Assembly: GCA_905234355.1 (NCBI GenBank)
Contig: CAJOHP010000004.1
Coordinates: 1 to 29,779, forward strand
Length of the DNA stretch: 29,779 nt
Reading direction: 5' to 3'
From: an uncultured Prevotella sp.
Lineage (GTDB): Bacteria > Bacteroidota > Bacteroidia > Bacteroidales > Bacteroidaceae
Both the position numbers and the translations under genes were made by a program. A model generated the notes under the pieces. That model saw only the letters and a program-made list of their open reading frames with translations, ran no database searches and had not been told where the DNA came from. Positions 25,685 through 29,779 of the stretch are shown one piece after another (within the stretch, counting starts at the first letter, position 1; each line of letters opens with the position of its first letter).

Positions 25685-25713
25685 GGCCTTCCTGTAGGCC
25701 CTTGCGGCAGCTA

Positions 25714-28479
25714 TCAGTGAGCCTCCAGCCAGTTTTGGCCGAAGCCCGAGTCGGCCACCAGTGGCACGGCCATCTGCAGGGCGCCCTGCATCTCTTCCAG
25801 GACGATGCGCTCCACCTGCTCCTTCTCCTCGGGAATGACGGAGAAGTTGAGCTCGTCGTGCACCTGCAGGATCATCTTGCTCCTGATGCCCTCACGCAGA
25901 AAGCGCTGGTGGATGCGTATCATCGCCACCTTGATGATGTCGGCCGCTGTGCCCTGGATGGGCGCGTTGATGGCATTGCGCTCGGCAAAGCCCCGTACCG
26001 TGGCGTTCTGTGAGCTGATGTCGGGCAGGTAGCGACGCCGGCCAAAGAGGGTAGTGACGTAGCCCTGACGGCGCGCCTCGTCCTTGGCGTGCTCCATATA
26101 GTCGTAGACGCGGGGGAAGGTCTCGAAGAAACCGTCGATGAGCTGTTTGGCCTCCTCGCGCGAGATGCCCAGACGCTCGGCCAGTCCGAACACGGTGATG
26201 CCGTAGATGATGCCGAAGTTGGCGCGCTTCGACTTCGTGCGCTCGTCGCGCGACACCTCGTCAAGTGGTTTCTTGTAGATGGTGGCGGCGGTAGAGGCGT
26301 GCAGGTCGTGGCCTTCGCGAAACACGCGTATCATGTTTTCGTCGCCCGAGAGATGGGCCATCACGCGCAGCTCTATCTGGCTGTAGTCTGCTGAAAAAAA
26401 CAGACATCCAGGCTCTGCTACAAACGCCTTGCGTATCTCCTTGCCGTCTTCGCCACGCACGGGGATGTTCTGCAGATTCGGGTCGCTCGACGAGAGGCGG
26501 CCGGTGGCTGTGACACACTGGTTGAACGACGTGTGGATGTGACCCGTGCGGGCGTTGAGTAGGGTAGGGAGGTTGTCCACGTAGGTGGAGAGTAGCTTCT
26601 TCAACCCTCTGAAAGCCAGTATGTCGGCCACTATCTCGTGCTTGCCCTGCAGCTGGGTGAGCACCTCTTCGCTCGTGACGTACTGGCCTGTCTTGGTCTT
26701 CTTCGGCTTCTCCACAATCTTCATCTTGCCGAAGAGTATGTCGCCCACCTGCTTGGGCGACGCGATGTTGAACTGCTCGCCTGCCAACTCATAGATGCGC
26801 TGCTCTATCTCACCCAGTCGGGCAGTCAAATCTTTTGACGTTTGCTTCAGCGCATTGGTGTCCAGGCACACGCCGTTCATCTCCATCTCGGCCAGCACGG
26901 GCATGAGCGGCATCTCGATGTCGTAGAACAGTTGTTCGCATCCGTGATCGCGCAGCATCGGCTCCAGCCGGTTTTTCAGTTGCAGTGTGATGTCGGCATC
27001 CTCGCATGCGTATTCACAGACCTGTTCGGGAAGGAGGTCGCGCATGCTGAGCTGCTTCTTGCCACGTGGCCCTATCAGCTCGTCGATGTGTATGGTCTGA
27101 TAGCCCAGCAGTGTCTCGGCCATGAAGTCCATGTTGTGGCGCAGCTCGGGTTGGATGAGGTAGTGGGCTATCATTGTGTCCCACATAGGCCCGGAAAGAT
27201 GAATGTTATAGTTTCTTAAAACTTCTAAATCATACTTTAAATTCTGTCCGACCTTCAAAATCTCCGGGTCTTCATAAAGTGGTTTAAAGATATTAACAAT
27301 CTGCAACGCTTCTTCACGATTGGCCGGAACAGGTACATAAAATGCCTCATGCTCCTTCACGGCGAAGCTCAAACCCACCAGTTCGGCGTCAATTGGGTGG
27401 GTGGAAGTGGTCTCTGTGTCTAAAACAAGAATTTTGTTTGTCCTGAAAAAGTCACAAAGTCTGTACATCTCTTCCTCATTATCAATGAGTTTGTAGTCGT
27501 GCGGTATGGTTTTAGCACTCGAAATTTCGACCGTTTTTTGTTCTTCCGACCGCTCGGCTTCAAAATTTTCAAACAGCGACAACTCTGAATTTGATGTTTT
27601 TGGTTTCTTTTCTGATTTTTTAAGGATTCGGTCTGCAAGCTGCCTAAACTCGAGTTCGGAAAATAGTTTTCCCAATTTTTCCTTGTCGGCGTCCTTTACG
27701 CGAAGCGATTCGATGTCGGTATCGACGGGCACGTCGGTGCGGATGGTGGCGAGGAAGTAGGACATGCGAATGTCGTCGGCATGCTCTGTCACTTTTTTCT
27801 GAAGGGCACCCTTCAGCTCGCTGGTTCTACCGAGCAGTTGCTCCACGCTGCCGAACTCGCCGATGAGTTTGGCCGCCGTCTTCTCACCCACGCCGGGACA
27901 GCCTGGGAAGTTGTCGGCCGAGTCGCCCATGAGTGCAAGCAGGTCAATGACTTGCGAAGGGCTGCTGATGCCGTACTTCTGGCACACCTCGTCGGGGCCC
28001 ATCACCTCATAGCCACCACCATGTCGGGGCCGGTAGATTCGCACATTTTCGCTCACCAGCTGTCCGTAGTCCTTGTCGGGTGTGAGCATATAGACTGTGG
28101 CCCCGTTGCTGCCCAGCCGCGTTGCCATGGTGCCTATCACGTCGTCGGCCTCGAAGCCGTCGGCCTGGAGGATGGGTATGCGGTAGGCCTCGAGCAGCTC
28201 CTTGATGATGGGCACGGCACGGCGGATGTCCTCGGGCGTGGCTTCGCGTTGTGCCTTGTAGGCAGGAAAAGCCTCACTGCGAAACGTGGGACCGTGGGGG
28301 TCGAAGGCTACACCGATGTGCGAGGGCTGTTCTTTCTCCAGAACCTCCTGCAGCGTGTTGACAAAGCCGATGATGGCACTGGTATTCAGGCCCTTAGAGT
28401 TGATGCGCGGGTTTTTGATAAACGCGTAGTAGGAGCGGTAGATGAGCGCGTAGGCGTCGAGTAAAAAGATTTTATCCAT
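25714..28479 (-). CDS. polA: DNA polymerase I
   Basis: 921 residues, all three domains present. The 5'-nuclease (about 1-290) has LLDAYALIYRSYYAF, DGFEADDVIGTMA, LTPDKDYGQLVS and GDSADNFPGCPGVGEKTAAK. The 3'-5' exonuclease (about 345-535) has LDTETT, VGQNLKYDLEVLRNY and YACEDADITL, so the DEDD proofreading residues look intact. The polymerase domain has DYSQIELR (about 697-704), KRANFGIIYGI (O-helix region) and QVHDEL (about 872). It removes Okazaki primers and fills repair gaps. Codons for about residues 263-426 are strikingly AT-rich compared with the rest. Transcribed divergently from the prenyl synthase gene. Confidence 0.98.
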   Translation of the reverse strand: MDKIFLLDAYALIYRSYYAFIKNPRINSKGLNTSAIIGFVNTLQEVLEKEQPSHIGVAFDPHGPTFRSEAFPAYKAQREATPEDIRRAVPIIKELLEAYRIPILQADGFEADDVIGTMATRLGSNGATVYMLTPDKDYGQLVSENVRIYRPRHGGGYEVMGPDEVCQKYGISSPSQVIDLLALMGDSADNFPGCPGVGEKTAAKLIGEFGSVEQLLGRTSELKGALQKKVTEHADDIRMSYFLATIRTDVPVDTDIESLRVKDADKEKLGKLFSELEFRQLADRILKKSEKKPKTSNSELSLFENFEAERSEEQKTVEISSAKTIPHDYKLIDNEEEMYRLCDFFRTNKILVLDTETTSTHPIDAELVGLSFAVKEHEAFYVPVPANREEALQIVNIFKPLYEDPEILKVGQNLKYDLEVLRNYNIHLSGPMWDTMIAHYLIQPELRHNMDFMAETLLGYQTIHIDELIGPRGKKQLSMRDLLPEQVCEYACEDADITLQLKNRLEPMLRDHGCEQLFYDIEMPLMPVLAEMEMNGVCLDTNALKQTSKDLTARLGEIEQRIYELAGEQFNIASPKQVGDILFGKMKIVEKPKKTKTGQYVTSEEVLTQLQGKHEIVADILAFRGLKKLLSTYVDNLPTLLNARTGHIHTSFNQCVTATGRLSSSDPNLQNIPVRGEDGKEIRKAFVAEPGCLFFSADYSQIELRVMAHLSGDENMIRVFREGHDLHASTAATIYKKPLDEVSRDERTKSKRANFGIIYGITVFGLAERLGISREEAKQLIDGFFETFPRVYDYMEHAKDEARRQGYVTTLFGRRRYLPDISSQNATVRGFAERNAINAPIQGTAADIIKVAMIRIHQRFLREGIRSKMILQVHDELNFSVIPEEKEQVERIVLEEMQGALQMAVPLVADSGFGQNWLEAH

Positions 28480-28516
28480 AACATTACGAAATTTTCGCGT
28501 AAAATTACAAAAAAAA

Positions 28517-28548
28517 TTGCGATTAATGCGTTTTTTTCACTAATTTTG
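28517..28548 (+). promoter_or_regulatory. Promoter of the polyprenyl synthase gene
   Basis: TTG (28517-28519) and TAATTTTG (28541-28548) are 21 bases apart, 18 bases before ATG 28567, which implies a very short leader. The AT-rich 87-bp gap is shared with divergent polA. A minus-strand TAATTTTA (28507-28500), one base off consensus, may serve polA. Confidence 0.55.
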
Positions 28549-28566
28549 TAACAAAATTCGGAACGG

Positions 28567-29544
28567 ATGGATTATTTATCGCTTATCAAGGGGCCTATAG
28601 AGCACGATTTGCTCGATTTCATCGCTTTATTTAATTCTGCGTTGTCGCACGATCATGGTCTGCTCGCTACTGCTTTAGACCATATCCGACAGCGTGGAGG
28701 CAAGCGCATGCGACCGATGCTCATCCTGCTGATGGCCAAGAATTTCGGGCAGGTGTCGGCCGTCACCCAGCATGCTGCCGTAGGCCTGGAACTGCTGCAC
28801 ACCGCTTCGCTCGTGCACGATGATGTGGTGGACGAGAGTACAGAGCGCCGCGGACAGGCCAGCGTCAATGCCACTTATGACAATAAGGTGGCGGTGCTCG
28901 TGGGCGACTTTATACTCAGCACGGCACTCCTGCATGTCTCGAAGACGGGCCATCAGCGCATCGTGGAATACTTGGCCGAGCTGGGGCGCACGCTCGCTGC
29001 AGGAGAGATACTACAGCTCTCAAACATTCAGAATCAGGAGTTTAGCGAAGACGTCTACTATCAAATCATCAAGAATAAGACCGCAGCGCTCTTTGAAGCA
29101 TGTGCGGCCATCGGGGCATTGTCGGCAGGTGCCGACGCCGCCGCCGTAGCTCAGGCCGGACGCTTCGGACAGAATCTGGGTATCATGTTTCAGATACGCG
29201 ACGACATCTTCGACTATTACGACTCTGCCGAGATAGGCAAACCCACCGGCAACGACATGGCCGAAGGAAAGCTCACCTTGCCCGTGCTCTATGCCCTGAA
29301 CACCAATCCCATGGACTCCATGCTCACACTGGCCAGGAAGGTGAAGGAGGGTACCGTCAATCACGATGAAATCGCTGTCTTAGTGGAGTTTACCAAGCTC
29401 TCCGGCGGCATAGCCTATGCCGAGCAGCGCATGCAAGACTACCGACGCCTGTGCCAGCAATTCATTGACAATGGGGTGGGGGATGCGGCCATCAGGCAGG
29501 CCCTTACGGCCTACGTTGACTATGTCATTGAGCGCAATAAGTAG
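28567..29544 (+). CDS. Long-chain all-trans polyprenyl diphosphate synthase
   Basis: 325 residues. Condenses isopentenyl diphosphate onto allylic primers to give the side chain of menaquinone. Motifs: GGKRMRP (44-50), first Asp-rich motif DDVVD (85-89) followed by ESTERRGQ, KNKTAALFEACAAIG (169-183), and second Asp-rich motif DDIFD (212-216) followed by YYDSAEIGKPTGNDMAEGK. Small residues (Ala80, Ser81) four and five places before the first motif are known to permit long products (about C35-C45), unlike farnesyl synthases. Soluble and cytoplasmic. No partner menaquinone genes are in view. Confidence 0.94.
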   Translation: MDYLSLIKGPIEHDLLDFIALFNSALSHDHGLLATALDHIRQRGGKRMRPMLILLMAKNFGQVSAVTQHAAVGLELLHTASLVHDDVVDESTERRGQASVNATYDNKVAVLVGDFILSTALLHVSKTGHQRIVEYLAELGRTLAAGEILQLSNIQNQEFSEDVYYQIIKNKTAALFEACAAIGALSAGADAAAVAQAGRFGQNLGIMFQIRDDIFDYYDSAEIGKPTGNDMAEGKLTLPVLYALNTNPMDSMLTLARKVKEGTVNHDEIAVLVEFTKLSGGIAYAEQRMQDYRRLCQQFIDNGVGDAAIRQALTAYVDYVIERNK

Positions 29545-29779
29545 CCCCTTTGCTGCCCATTGTCATTTTCCTATAGTTACGTTTAGGGGGTAAAACGAGG
29601 TTAAAGCAAATGTAAAACTGCAATTACTTCTGTTTCAATGATTTAGGATAATATCCTATTTAGGAATAGTTTTAATAAGCGAGTCCACTTGAAAAAGTCG
29701 CCTACACCTTCGAATGCCATCGCGTAGCCACTCCCCTCCCATCAAGGGGAGGGGTGCCCGAAGGGCGGGGTGGGGTCTG
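29545..29779. other. Intergenic right edge
   Basis: No gene recognised. It is AT-rich at first and contains a palindrome TAGGATA-A-TATCCTA (29644-29658), a possible operator for a gene beyond the edge. It then switches to the GC-rich repeat at 29733-29779. Confidence 0.5.
29733..29779. repeat. GC-rich double-hairpin intergenic repeat
   Basis: CCCCTCCC (29733-29740) pairs with GGGAGGGG (29747-29754). A second small hairpin GCCC-GAA-GGGC (29756-29766) follows and the sequence runs on as GGGGTGGGGT to the edge. Similar G-rich modules are scattered in Bacteroidetes genomes in my recollection. An 18-bp part matches the TonB gene (2779-2796) at 16 positions. Confidence 0.6.

Larger units (their letters stand above)
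25361..25713. other. 353-bp region between the surface-protein gene and polA
   Basis: Contains the intrinsic terminator (25400-25438), a small decayed minus-strand reading frame (25412-25576), a pyrimidine-rich stretch (about 25577-25630), an 18-bp palindrome (25640-25657) and an 11-bp tandem duplication (25663-25684). No intact gene is convincing. Confidence 0.6.

Overview
The window looks like a chromosomal segment of a Bacteroidales bacterium, most likely Prevotella-like. Reasons: promoters with a TAnnTTTG -7 element and a TTTG/TTG -33 element, few recognisable Shine-Dalgarno sites, a PorZ type IX secretion (T9SS) protein, TonB-dependent uptake, secreted proteins ending in Gly-Lys-Lys-Tyr-x-Val-type tails, and a GC-rich base composition. 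No tRNA, rRNA, CRISPR array or prophage was seen.

Region 1 (1-4584, minus strand) is a metal-handling cluster that looks zinc-directed. In transcription order it holds a small Cys/His membrane protein, a TonB-dependent outer-membrane receptor, a His-rich DUF4625-like lipoprotein broken by a 2-base insertion, and the start of a P1B-type ATPase with five His4 clusters. A 184-bp MITE-like foldback element sits between the first two genes. A 17-bp perfect palindrome sits just upstream of the ATPase -7 element.

Region 2 (4615-4998) is a strong candidate for the chromosomal replication origin: five perfect DnaA boxes, several near-matches and an AT-rich tract. It is followed by nadA (NAD synthesis).

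Region 3 (6015-12055) pairs a secreted protein-tyrosine-phosphatase-like enzyme with a convergent operon of three secreted CotH-family (atypical kinase fold) proteins. The two transcription units meet with one base between stop codons. All four proteins carry similar short C-terminal tails. This is the best candidate in the window for an undescribed system: an exported phosphorylation/dephosphorylation module.

Region 4 (12073-23549, minus strand) is a tightly packed run: leuS, yitT-like, rdgB, porZ, then four envelope-glycan genes (GT-C glycosyltransferase, phosphoethanolamine transferase, GT11 fucosyltransferase, acyltransferase 3). PorZ belongs to the T9SS attachment machinery that handles A-LPS, so co-transcription with glycan genes is suggestive.

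Region 5 (23571-29779) has a secreted multidomain surface protein with a textbook promoter and terminator, a decayed small ORF, polA with an AT-rich internal patch, and a divergent long-chain polyprenyl diphosphate synthase. The right edge carries a GC-rich hairpin repeat that also occurs inside the TonB receptor gene.
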